Made by a program: the position numbers and the translations under genes. DNA of 64,000 nucleotides from NCBI GenBank assembly GCA_019636555.1, contig JAHBXH010000001.1, positions 310,001 through 374,000 on the forward strand. The letters are read 5' to 3'. Positions 34,297 to 42,875 of this stretch are shown here, piece after piece (position 1 is the first letter of the stretch; each line of letters opens with the position of its first letter). Under the pieces are notes generated by a model. It made no database searches, had not been told where the DNA came from, and saw only the letters and a program-made list of their open reading frames with translations. This DNA comes from Phycisphaeraceae bacterium (GTDB lineage Bacteria; Planctomycetota; Phycisphaerae; Phycisphaerales; UBA1924).

Positions 34297-34938
34297 TCAG
34301 TTCGTGGAGTTCAGCGGCTCCGCGCCGACGTACTGCGCTTTGACGCCCGCGAGCCCTTCGAATGGTTGCTCGCCCATCACCATTTGAGATCCGATCGCGA
34401 CTGCTTCTTCGGGAGAGAGGCCCTTGGTGCGGACGAGATAGGCGGTCCAGAGGTGTGTTGCGCGGTAGCCGACCTGGCAGTGGAGGAGTACGGGGCCGGA
34501 ATTGTGGCGCGAGAGCGCCTCGGCGAATTTGTCGGTCGCTTCCGTGGTGTAGGGGTATTCCTTCTTGGGGCCGCCGAGGGGAATGAAGACATACTCGACG
34601 TTGAGACGCTTCAGCGTTTCGGCTTCATCGAACGGCACACGCTGGCGGTCGTTCATTTCTTCCGGCGTGCGGATGTTGACGACGAGGGGGCACCCGTCCT
34701 TCGCCAGTTTCTCGAGCGTCGCTTCCTTGGGCTGCCCGGCGACGATCACCGGACCGACGCGATAGGCATTGGCCGTGTAGCCCTCATCCGCGGCATTGAG
34801 CTCAACGGGCTGTGCAACGGGCGCGGCATTCAACCCGCTGGAAGCGACCGAATTCGGGGAATGCCCGATGCGATCGGAAGCACAGGCTCCGAGCGTCGCG
34901 GCGACGAGGATTTGAGCAAATAGCGGCGATGCCCTCAT
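34297..34938 (-). CDS. DSP/DUF442-type phosphatase lipoprotein
   Basis: 213 residues from ATG 34938. Lipobox LGAC follows a short signal, so it is probably membrane-anchored outside the cytoplasm. The fold starts AYRVGPVIVAGQPKEATLEKL and contains LVVNIRTPEEM and the phosphate-binding loop LLHCQVGYRATHLW, a Cys-x4-Arg loop as in DUF442/BLH-type protein tyrosine phosphatase relatives. A lipid-anchored phosphatase of this group is unusual. Substrate unknown. Confidence 0.75.
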   Translation of the reverse strand: MRASPLFAQILVAATLGACASDRIGHSPNSVASSGLNAAPVAQPVELNAADEGYTANAYRVGPVIVAGQPKEATLEKLAKDGCPLVVNIRTPEEMNDRQRVPFDEAETLKRLNVEYVFIPLGGPKKEYPYTTEATDKFAEALSRHNSGPVLLHCQVGYRATHLWTAYLVRTKGLSPEEAVAIGSQMVMGEQPFEGLAGVKAQYVGAEPLNSTN

Positions 34939-35054
34939 GTGTGTTCCTTTGCAGCGGCGCAAAAAGGATTCTCGCAACGGCTTCAAAGATCAAATGCGAT
35001 CAAAACGCCGCGGCAAGAACATGCGGCCGCCCGCCGGCGAAGAATGCCTGAGAA

Positions 35055-35498
35055 GTGGAAGAGCCCTTTGCCATCCTGATAGACGGGAAGTGCACGCTCT
35101 GCCGGCGCGAGGCACGGTTCATGCAGAATCTCGATGCGGGCCGCGGCAAGCTGAAGATCCTCGATATCACGGCCCCGGACTTTGAACCGTCGCGGTTCGG
35201 TGCGACCGAGGAGGCTCTTATGGGGCAGATTCACGGAATCCTGTCCGATGGACGGATGATCGCCGGCATGGGGGTTTTTCGGCATGCATATCGCGCGGTC
35301 GCAGAAGGCGGCGGTATCGGCGCGCGCCTCATGAGCGCGATCGTGAGCGTGACGGGATGGCCGCTGATCCGCCCGCTGGCGGATTGCTTCTACCGCTGGT
35401 TTGCGCGGCATCGAATTCGGATCAGCGCGATCGCGGCAAGGTTTCTAGGGGAAGAGCCGGCGATGGCGTGCGAGGGCGATCGCTGCAGAGTGCCGTGA
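35055..35498 (+). CDS. DCC-family thiol-disulfide oxidoreductase (DUF393)
   Basis: 147 residues from GTG 35055. It starts FAILIDGKCTLCRREARFM, the DxxCxxC pattern that names the DCC family, and keeps the EALMGQIHGILSDGRMIAGMGVFRHAYRAV core and the C-terminal LADCFYRWFARHR. The family has a thioredoxin-like fold. The gene lies 16 bases before the GHL10 hydrolase and may be cotranscribed. Function unproven. Confidence 0.82.
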   Translation: MEEPFAILIDGKCTLCRREARFMQNLDAGRGKLKILDITAPDFEPSRFGATEEALMGQIHGILSDGRMIAGMGVFRHAYRAVAEGGGIGARLMSAIVSVTGWPLIRPLADCFYRWFARHRIRISAIAARFLGEEPAMACEGDRCRVP

Positions 35499-35514
35499 GC
35501 CAAAGATTCGCACA

Positions 35515-37104
35515 ATGATCGAGCTGCCTCGCGCCTTGCTACTCACGATTTGTTTCACGCTCACCTTGCGTTGTCCTGCGCAGCCTGTCTGGCGCGAAAC
35601 CACGCCCGAACAAGCGCAAGCCTTTGCTCCTCCCGATCCGCCCCGCGAATTCCGCGGCGTGTGGGTCGCCAGCGTGCAGAACATCGACTGGCCGAGCGCA
35701 AGCAATCTGAGCGTTGAGATCCAGAAAGCCGAGATCATCCGGAACTTGGATGGGCTCGAAAAGATGAAGTTCAACGCGGTGCTGCTTCAGGTGCGCCCGA
35801 GCTGCGATGCGCTCTACATCTCGTCGATCGAGCCGTGGAGCGAGTACCTGACCGGTGCGAGCGGGATCTCGCCCCCTGCTGCCGGTTACGACCCGCTGCG
35901 GTTCTGGATCGAAGAGGCGCACAGGCGCGCGATCGACGTTCACATCTGGATCAATCCGTTTCGGGCCCGCCATTTCAAGGCGAAATCGCCGAATGCGGCA
36001 TCGCACATCTCGCGGACCAATCCGGCGATCGTGAAGGAATACGACAGCTATGAATGGCTCGACCCCGGTGAGCCCGAAGCGGTCGAGCACACGATGCGCG
36101 TCGTCATGGACATCGTGAACCGATACGACATCGACGGCGTGGCGATCGATGACTATTTCTACCCTTATCCGAAGGAAGGTGTGCCGTTTCCGGATAACGC
36201 GAGTTACGAGAAGTACGCCGCGAAGATGCGGGCCGATGCGCCGCCGGGAACCGCGATCCGTCCGCTGACGCGCGATCTCTGGCGCCAGCAGAACATCAAC
36301 AGCTTCGTCGAGCGCTTCTATTCGGAGATCAAGCGAGCGAAGCCGTACGTGCTGGTGGGGGTTGCGCCGTTTGGAATCTGGAAGCCGGGGTTCCCCGAAG
36401 GCATCAAGGGAATGGACGCGGTTGCGAAGCTGCACGCCGATGCGAGGCTCTGGCTCATGAACGGATGGCTCGATTATCTCTCGCCGCAGCTCTACTGGTC
36501 GATCGATTCGGTCGAGCAGAACTTTGTGCGTCTCATGCTCTGGTGGGCGCAGCAGAACACGAAGGAGCGTCATCTCTGGCCGAGCTTGTACACAAGCCGC
36601 ATCGGGCTCGAGACCGAGGACGTTTCGCGCAACTGGATCCCGATGGAGATTGTGCGCCAGATCAACGTCACCCGCGAGCGCTCCGGAAACCCCGGTTTCC
36701 CGGAGCCGGGACAGATTCATTTCTCGCTGAAAGTAATGCTGGAGAACCGGGGCGGGATCAATCAGGCGATCATGTCTGTTCAGCCGGAGAGCGCTCTCAT
36801 TCCCGAAAGCCCGTGGCTCAATGAACCCGCGTTTTCAAAGATTGATTGGAAGGCGATCGTCGCCGCGGACAACACGCGAACCGCGCTCGCTTGGATTCCC
36901 TGGGAGTTTCCGCTGGGGCCCTCGCGCTGGGTGCTGCAGGTTCGTCGCGGCGGGGAGTGGCGCACCCTGATTCTGCCGGGCGGGCGCGCGGGCGAAACTT
37001 TCGAAACTCAGGGCGCCGACACTATCGCTCTCACGCCGGTGTCGCGGACGGGGGCATTGGGCAGAAAACGCATCTGGCACGCCGCTCAGAATGGTTCAAA
37101 TTGA
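35515..37104 (+). CDS. Secreted GHL10-family glycoside hydrolase-like protein (DUF187)
   Basis: 529 residues. Signal peptide at the N terminus (LLLTICFTLTLRCPAQ). The TIM-barrel family signature is REFRGVWVASVQNIDWPS, then NAVLLQVRPSCDALY, DVHIWINPFRAR, YDIDGVAIDDYFYPYP with acidic residues at the barrel end, and LDYLSPQLYWSID. Members such as YngK act on polysaccharides of unknown type. A C-terminal beta domain follows (ALAWIPWEFPLGPSRWVLQVRR). Position after the DCC gene suggests one operon. Confidence 0.85.
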   Translation: MIELPRALLLTICFTLTLRCPAQPVWRETTPEQAQAFAPPDPPREFRGVWVASVQNIDWPSASNLSVEIQKAEIIRNLDGLEKMKFNAVLLQVRPSCDALYISSIEPWSEYLTGASGISPPAAGYDPLRFWIEEAHRRAIDVHIWINPFRARHFKAKSPNAASHISRTNPAIVKEYDSYEWLDPGEPEAVEHTMRVVMDIVNRYDIDGVAIDDYFYPYPKEGVPFPDNASYEKYAAKMRADAPPGTAIRPLTRDLWRQQNINSFVERFYSEIKRAKPYVLVGVAPFGIWKPGFPEGIKGMDAVAKLHADARLWLMNGWLDYLSPQLYWSIDSVEQNFVRLMLWWAQQNTKERHLWPSLYTSRIGLETEDVSRNWIPMEIVRQINVTRERSGNPGFPEPGQIHFSLKVMLENRGGINQAIMSVQPESALIPESPWLNEPAFSKIDWKAIVAADNTRTALAWIPWEFPLGPSRWVLQVRRGGEWRTLILPGGRAGETFETQGADTIALTPVSRTGALGRKRIWHAAQNGSN

Positions 37105-37257
37105 GCAGGCGGGTGCCGCCGGGGCCGAAAGAGGGGGCGTGAAAGGGTCGGAAATCCGGTATTCGCGATTCCGAATCATTCCGGTGCTTCTTGCGTTCTG
37201 CCGTTGGTGGATCGGGAGGCGTGCGGTACATTGATCGGGTTCGCGCGGGAGTGAGAG

Positions 37258-40218
37258 ATGAAGAACTGGAAAGAAGCGTCCTACGCCGGAATCTTCGGGC
37301 TTGCGTGCGCCGGCATGGCGGGAGCGCTCGTCATCCAGTCGGACCCGTTCGGCGATCGGTACGTCAACTCGTCCTTTGTCAATTGGGAAAGCCCGCACGT
37401 TCATCCGCTCGACAAGACCCCGAGCGGCGCACGCCTGCTCGCGGTGAACACCGCCGATAACCGGCTGGAAGTATTCGACATCACGCACGGGCTTCCGTAC
37501 TCGGTCGCGTCGGTTCCGGTTGGTCTTGACCCGGTGAGCGTGCGTGCCCGGACAGAAAACGAAGTGTGGGTGGTCAATCACATCAGCGACACGATCAGCG
37601 TTGTCGATCTTTCGACGATGAATGTGGTGCGCACGATCAACACGAAAGACGAACCGAGCGATGTCGTGTTCGCGGGAACGCCCCAGCGGGCGTTTGTGAC
37701 GTGCTCATCGGCGAAAGTCGTGCAAGTGTTCGATGCCGCGAACCCCGGATCGCCGACCGCCGAGATCGCGATCAAGGGCGAAGTGCCGCGTGCGATGGCC
37801 GTCAGCCCGGACGGAACGCGGGTGTACGCGGCGATCTTCGAGTCGGGAAACGGATCGACAATTCTGGGCGGCGGTGCGACAGCGAACATGGGCGTCGTGC
37901 TGGGATACCCACCGAACGTTGTCAGCGATTTCTCGGGACCGTACAGCGGCATCAATCCGCCGCCGAATGTCGGGACGCTCTTTGTTCCCGCGAAGAATCC
38001 TGCCGCGGGCACGCCACCGAAGGTCGGGCTGATCGTCCGAAAGGACGCGAGCGGAAAGTGGATGGACGACAACTCCGGAGACTGGACCGACCTCGTCAGC
38101 GGCGCGAAAGCGGCAAAGTCGGGAAGGATTCCGGGCTGGAACCTACCGGATCGCGATCTCGCCGTGATTGATGCGTCGACCTTGGGAGTTACCTACGCGA
38201 CGCAGCTCATGAATATCTGCATGGGTGTCGCGGTGAATCCGGCCGACGGCACCGTGACGGTGATCGGAACCGAGGCGACCAACGAGAAGCGATTCGAGCC
38301 GGTTCTGACCGGTAAATTCATCCGCGTCGAGATGGCGAGCGTAAATCCGGCGACGCTCGCCTCGACGGTTGTCGACCTGAATCCGCATCTGACGTACGCG
38401 GCTTCGAGTATCCCGCAGAGCGAACGGAACAAGTCGTTGGGTGATCCGCGCGGCGTTATTTGGAACAGCCAGGGAACTATCGGATACGTGTCTGGAATGG
38501 GCTCGAACAACGTGATTGTTGTGAATGCCGCGGGAGCGCGAGCGGGCCTCGCGCCGACGATCGATGTCGGCGAAGGGCCGACCGGGCTCGCGCTCGATGA
38601 GGCGCACGATCGCCTGTACGTGATGAACAAGTTCGAGGGCTCGATCTCGGTTGTGTCTCTCTCAAGCCAGACGCAGATTCTCAAGGTTCCGTTCTTTGAT
38701 CCGACGACGTCCGACATCAAGACCGGGCGCAAGCACCTGTACAACACGCATATGAACTCTGGGCTCGGGCAGATCGCGTGCGCATCCTGCCACGTCGATG
38801 GCAAGATGGATCGCCTCGCCTGGGACTTGGGAGATCCGAGCGGATCGGCGCAGGCGCTCGTCGATCTCAACACCGGCTTCGGCATTCCGGGGCTGAACAC
38901 CGGGTTTGAAGCTTTTCACCCGATGAAGGGGCCGATGACCACGCAGACGCTGCAGGACATCATCGGACACGAGCCGCATCACTGGCGGGGTGACCGCTCG
39001 GGAATCGAAGCGTTTGCCAACGCGTTTCTCGGCTTGCAGGGCGCCGACGGTCCTCTGCCGCCGGGCCCTATGCAGGAGTTTGAGAATTTCCTCGCAACCA
39101 TCACGTTCCCACCCAACCCGTTCCGGAATATTGACAACACGCTGCCGTCGAATCTGCCGCTTCCGGGACACTTCAGTCCTGGGCGTTTCAGTGCCGCGGG
39201 CTTGCCCTTGCCAAACGGGAACGCGGGCAATGGACTGGCGATCTATCGCAGCGCGGCACGCCGGCTCGACAACAACGCGCTCGCCTGTGTTTCCTGCCAC
39301 ACGCTGCCGACCGGCATGGGCCCGGATGCGGCATGGAACGGGACGCAGTTCGTCGCGATTGCACCGGGTCCGCAGGGGCAGCACCACCTCGGGCTTGTCT
39401 CGACCGACGGGTCAACCAACGTGACGATGAAGGTGCCGCAGACGCGAAACGAGTACAAAAAGACCGGCTTCAACACCACGCAGCTCGAGAACACCGCGGG
39501 CTTCGGGCTGCTGCACGACGGATCGGTCGACTCGATCGAGCGGTTTGTTGCCGAGCCGGTATTCCGCGTGAACTCGGATCAGGAAATCGCAGATCTGACG
39601 GCGCTCATGCTCGCGTTTTCCGGTTCCGACATGCCGCTGCCCGCGACGAGCAGCAACATCTTCGAAGCGCCGGGGCCATCGAGCAAGGATTCGCACGCCG
39701 CGGTCGGGAAGCAGAGCACGCTTGTGAATCTCGCGACCGCGCTCCCGGCGCAGACGGCGCTGCTGACGACGTACGAGTCGCTCGCGAATTCCGGAAAAGT
39801 GGGGCTTGTCGTGCGCGGGCGTTCGGGTGGCAGGATGCGCGGCTGGTCGTACATCGGGAGCGGCGTCTTCCAGTCCGATCACGCGGGGGAGACGATCGGC
39901 TCCGGCGCGCTCAAGGCGATCGCGGCGGTCGGCAACGAGCAGACGTGGATGATCGTGCCCAAAGGAAGCGAGACGCGCATCGGGATCGATCGGAATCTCA
40001 ACGGCATTCTCAACAGCGACGAGCGCGCGTACTGCCCCGGCGATCTGAACGGCGACGGGCTCGTGGAAGATTTGGACTTCCAGGTGTTTGTGGTCAGTTA
40101 CGACCAGTTGGTGGTGCCGCCCGCGAGCATGGCTGCAGATCTGAACCGAGACGCGCTCGTGGACGATGCTGACTTTGTGGAATTCCTTGCCGGATACAAC
40201 CAGTTGCTTTGCCCGTAA
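37258..40218 (+). CDS. Secreted YVTN-propeller di-haem cytochrome with dockerin
   Basis: 986 residues with ribosome site GGGAGTGAGAG. Residues about 40-490 are YVTN-type propeller blades (LLAVNTADNRLEVFDI, WVVNHISDTISVVDL, VVRTINTKDEPSDVVFAG, YVMNKFEGSISVVSL). Two haem sites follow: CASCH (Cys508-His512) and CVSCH (Cys677-His681), in an MauG/di-haem-peroxidase-like arrangement with TVKVPQTRN-like KVPQTRNEY. The C terminus is a paired dockerin ending NQLLCP that lacks the inner Cys pair. Probably an extracellular or periplasmic redox enzyme. The electron donor and acceptor are unknown. Confidence 0.82.
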   Translation: MKNWKEASYAGIFGLACAGMAGALVIQSDPFGDRYVNSSFVNWESPHVHPLDKTPSGARLLAVNTADNRLEVFDITHGLPYSVASVPVGLDPVSVRARTENEVWVVNHISDTISVVDLSTMNVVRTINTKDEPSDVVFAGTPQRAFVTCSSAKVVQVFDAANPGSPTAEIAIKGEVPRAMAVSPDGTRVYAAIFESGNGSTILGGGATANMGVVLGYPPNVVSDFSGPYSGINPPPNVGTLFVPAKNPAAGTPPKVGLIVRKDASGKWMDDNSGDWTDLVSGAKAAKSGRIPGWNLPDRDLAVIDASTLGVTYATQLMNICMGVAVNPADGTVTVIGTEATNEKRFEPVLTGKFIRVEMASVNPATLASTVVDLNPHLTYAASSIPQSERNKSLGDPRGVIWNSQGTIGYVSGMGSNNVIVVNAAGARAGLAPTIDVGEGPTGLALDEAHDRLYVMNKFEGSISVVSLSSQTQILKVPFFDPTTSDIKTGRKHLYNTHMNSGLGQIACASCHVDGKMDRLAWDLGDPSGSAQALVDLNTGFGIPGLNTGFEAFHPMKGPMTTQTLQDIIGHEPHHWRGDRSGIEAFANAFLGLQGADGPLPPGPMQEFENFLATITFPPNPFRNIDNTLPSNLPLPGHFSPGRFSAAGLPLPNGNAGNGLAIYRSAARRLDNNALACVSCHTLPTGMGPDAAWNGTQFVAIAPGPQGQHHLGLVSTDGSTNVTMKVPQTRNEYKKTGFNTTQLENTAGFGLLHDGSVDSIERFVAEPVFRVNSDQEIADLTALMLAFSGSDMPLPATSSNIFEAPGPSSKDSHAAVGKQSTLVNLATALPAQTALLTTYESLANSGKVGLVVRGRSGGRMRGWSYIGSGVFQSDHAGETIGSGALKAIAAVGNEQTWMIVPKGSETRIGIDRNLNGILNSDERAYCPGDLNGDGLVEDLDFQVFVVSYDQLVVPPASMAADLNRDALVDDADFVEFLAGYNQLLCP

Positions 40219-40261
40219 TAAGGCTTTCCGCGGCCGATTCGAGCGCGCTTCGCGGCGAGCC

Positions 40262-40756
40262 CTAGCCCAGCATTTCCGCCTTCGCGATCGTGACCGGCTC
40301 GACCGGCACATCGCCCATGCCCTGTTTGTTCGTCGTTTTCACTTTGCGGATCTTGTCGACAACGTCCATGCCGCTGGTGACTTTTCCAAAGACGGCGTAC
40401 GCGGCGCCGTCGGGCTGAGGCTTATCGAGGAACGCGTTATCGACGGTGTTGATGAAGAACTGGCTTGTGGCCGAATCGGGGTTTCCGCCCAGGCGCGCCA
40501 TGGCGACCGCGCCGCGCACGTTCTTGAGCCCGTTCTTCCACTCGTTCTTGATGGGCTTGCTCGTCGCCTTCTTCGACAAGTCGGCGTTGTGTCCGCCGCC
40601 CTGGATCATGAACGAATCGATGACGCGGTGGAAAACGGTTCCTTCATAGTGGCCGGACTTGACGTACGCGACAAAGTTTTCGGTGCTGATCGGCGCGTTC
40701 TTCGGATCGAGTTCGAGCACGATGTCGCCGTGAGATGTGGTGAGTTTCACTTGCAT
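40262..40756 (-). CDS. ppiB: Peptidyl-prolyl cis-trans isomerase, cyclophilin type
   Basis: 164 residues from ATG 40756, a cytoplasmic single-domain cyclophilin by length. It keeps VFHRVIDSFMIQGGGH (catalytic Arg), VAMARLGGNPDSATSQFFIN and AYAVFGKVTSGMDVVDKIRKV. The long upstream extension in the frame is not needed. It speeds proline isomerisation in protein folding. It converges with the dockerin-cytochrome gene. Confidence 0.92.
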   Translation of the reverse strand: MQVKLTTSHGDIVLELDPKNAPISTENFVAYVKSGHYEGTVFHRVIDSFMIQGGGHNADLSKKATSKPIKNEWKNGLKNVRGAVAMARLGGNPDSATSQFFINTVDNAFLDKPQPDGAAYAVFGKVTSGMDVVDKIRKVKTTNKQGMGDVPVEPVTIAKAEMLG

Positions 40757-40880
40757 GAACAAGGGTAGCGACGGAATGGGCGGAGAAGAGACGGGGAGGA
40801 GGGGTGAGTAGATGAACAACTCCAAACATGAAAAAAGCGAGAGATAGAAAGATTGAGAGAGGGGCCAGATAGAATCGTGC

Positions 40881-41861
40881 TTGCCTCCCCGCATCGTCAG
40901 CCTGCTTCCCTCCGCGACAGAATCGCTCTGCGCGATCGACGGGGAATCACTGCTCGTCGGTCGCTCGCACGAGTGCGATTATCCGCTTGGAATCTCGGAA
41001 ATCCCGGCCCTGACCGCGCCGGCGATCAAGCCTGAACGCGCGACAAACCCCGGAGCAATCGACGCCGAGGTGCGCCGGCAAATGTCCTCAGGTCAATCGC
41101 TCTACTCGGTGAACGAGAAACTGCTCGCCGATCTCAAGCCCGATCTCATCCTCACGCAGGACTTGTGCGAGGTCTGCTCGATCGATCTGAAGACCGTCCG
41201 GCGCATCGCGGAAACTCTCTCACCCCGCCCCGAAATCGTGAGCCTGAATCCACAGACATTCGAGGGCGTACTTGATGACCTCTACACCATCGGGCGCGCC
41301 GCCGGTCTCGAATCGCAAGCGGTCTCGAAGGCCGCGGACCTGCGCGAGCGGATGTTCGCCGCGGCGGAGTTCGTGAACGCGCTCGAAGACGGTCCCAATG
41401 TCGTGTTGCTCGAGTGGACCGATCCGCTCTTTGTGGGCGGGCACTGGACGCCTCAACTCATCGAGCGTGCGGGTGCGAGACACCCGCTGAATCCGACCGT
41501 CGCGAAGGAAGAAGCCGGTGCCGCGGCGGGCCCTCAGATGGCCGAGCGCCTCGCGGGGAAATCAATCCGCGTCGATCCCGAGATTGTCGGGGCACTGAAC
41601 CCGGACGCGATCATCATCGCGCCTTGCGGCATGGATCTGGCCACGACTCGGACTTGCGCCGATGCGCTGCTGAAGCAAGAATGGTTCCAAGGCCTGAAGG
41701 CCGTTCGCGAAGGGCGTGTCGCGATCGTCGATGGAAATCAGATGTTCAACCGCCCGGGCCCGCGGCTCGTCGATGCGTTCGAGTTCCTGGTCGGCTGGTT
41801 GAACAACCGCGCGGGCGTCATTCCGATCGGCTTCCCGTGGACATTGCTCGAGCGGCCGTGA
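40881..41861 (+). CDS. BtuF-like cobalamin-binding (TroA fold) protein without signal peptide
   Basis: 326 residues from TTG 40881. Sequence RIVSLLPSATESLCAIDGESLLVGRSHECDYP is the N-terminal signature of the cobalamin-binding group; PDLILTQDLCEVCSID, IVSLNPQTFEGVLDDLYTIG and a C-terminal FNRPGPRLVDAFEFL also fit. Classic BtuF proteins are periplasmic, but here no signal peptide or lipobox is seen, as in several cytoplasmic relatives. No BtuC or BtuD is adjacent. It ends 6 bases from the stop of the DUF2950 gene on the other strand. Confidence 0.8.
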   Translation: MPPRIVSLLPSATESLCAIDGESLLVGRSHECDYPLGISEIPALTAPAIKPERATNPGAIDAEVRRQMSSGQSLYSVNEKLLADLKPDLILTQDLCEVCSIDLKTVRRIAETLSPRPEIVSLNPQTFEGVLDDLYTIGRAAGLESQAVSKAADLRERMFAAAEFVNALEDGPNVVLLEWTDPLFVGGHWTPQLIERAGARHPLNPTVAKEEAGAAAGPQMAERLAGKSIRVDPEIVGALNPDAIIIAPCGMDLATTRTCADALLKQEWFQGLKAVREGRVAIVDGNQMFNRPGPRLVDAFEFLVGWLNNRAGVIPIGFPWTLLERP

Positions 41862-41867
41862 ATTGGA

Positions 41868-42824
41868 TTACCGCACAATCGTCCAACCCGGGACCGGATT
41901 GAATTCGGTTTTCGCGCGGGCGATGGCTTCGGTGTCCGGGCCGAGGTCGCGCTGATACACGATTCCCTGCTTGGAAATCATGAACGACATGATGCCCGAG
42001 ACGCCGTACTCGGCCGGATAGGCGATGACCGCGAAGCCGCGCGTCATGCGGCCGTTCTCGAGATACGACTGCGCACCGCCCGGGGCGTACCGGCCTTGTG
42101 CCGTGAGCATGCGGTAGTAGTAGCCGTGATAGGGCTGCGGTTCGCCGGTGTCGTTGCGCGTGTAACCCTCCGCGCTCGCCTGTGCCGCGAGATTGCCGAG
42201 CGGGCTCTGCTGCCCGCCATCGGAGGCCGGCCAGAAAAGGCCGTTCTTCGTTCCCGCGTCGCTGAGGAATTTCTGGGCGTACGCCGGGGGCATGCCTCCG
42301 TCCGGGTCCATCATCTGGTATTCCGACTGAGCATCCGCGATCGCGCGGCAGGTCTCGATGCAATCGAGTTCGTTTCGGCCGATGCGCCGGGCGTTCAACT
42401 CCTCGATTCCCGCGGCGGAATCAAACCGCCATCCGTCCGAATCATGCACGAGCGGGAATGCCATCGGCCAGTTGTTCTCGCCGACTTCGAGCGTCATCGA
42501 GCCGCCTTCGTTTTCGACGAGGCGGTGACTCTGGTCGTACTTCTGCAGGAACTTCTGGACGTTCGCCTTGTCCGCGACGGTATCGCCCGATTCGATGATG
42601 TTGGCGTCGACACCCAGTATTCGCGTCAGCGCCGCCTCATCGTGCGCCCGAAGCGCCGCGATACCGGCATCGACCGCCGCCTGAGGGGTCGCGAAGGCCT
42701 CGCCCTGGTGGACGATCGGGTCTTGCGGTGAGGAAGAAGCGCACGAGGTCGCGACCACCGCGATTGGGATAAGAGAGGCGTGCGTCAGAATGTGAATCAC
42801 TCGGTGCCGGAGGCTTGGAAACAT
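41868..42824 (-). CDS. DUF2950 family lipoprotein
   Basis: 318 residues. Lipobox VATSCAS follows a short signal. It keeps the DUF2950 pattern: FATPQAAVDAGIAALRAHD, a WRFDSAAGIEELNARRIGRNELDCIETCRAIADAQSEY core, GLFWPASDG, PYHGYYYRMLTAQG and GFAVIAYPAEYGVSGIMSFM. The neighbouring upstream gene codes DUF3300; the two families are frequent partners in other genomes. Both are probably in one minus-strand unit. Function unknown, envelope location likely. Confidence 0.88.
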   Translation of the reverse strand: MFPSLRHRVIHILTHASLIPIAVVATSCASSSPQDPIVHQGEAFATPQAAVDAGIAALRAHDEAALTRILGVDANIIESGDTVADKANVQKFLQKYDQSHRLVENEGGSMTLEVGENNWPMAFPLVHDSDGWRFDSAAGIEELNARRIGRNELDCIETCRAIADAQSEYQMMDPDGGMPPAYAQKFLSDAGTKNGLFWPASDGGQQSPLGNLAAQASAEGYTRNDTGEPQPYHGYYYRMLTAQGRYAPGGAQSYLENGRMTRGFAVIAYPAEYGVSGIMSFMISKQGIVYQRDLGPDTEAIARAKTEFNPVPGWTIVR

Positions 42825-42875
42825 GGTGTGAATCTCAAAGAGGAAGAAAGAGTTCGGGAATGCGATAAGGAGAGA

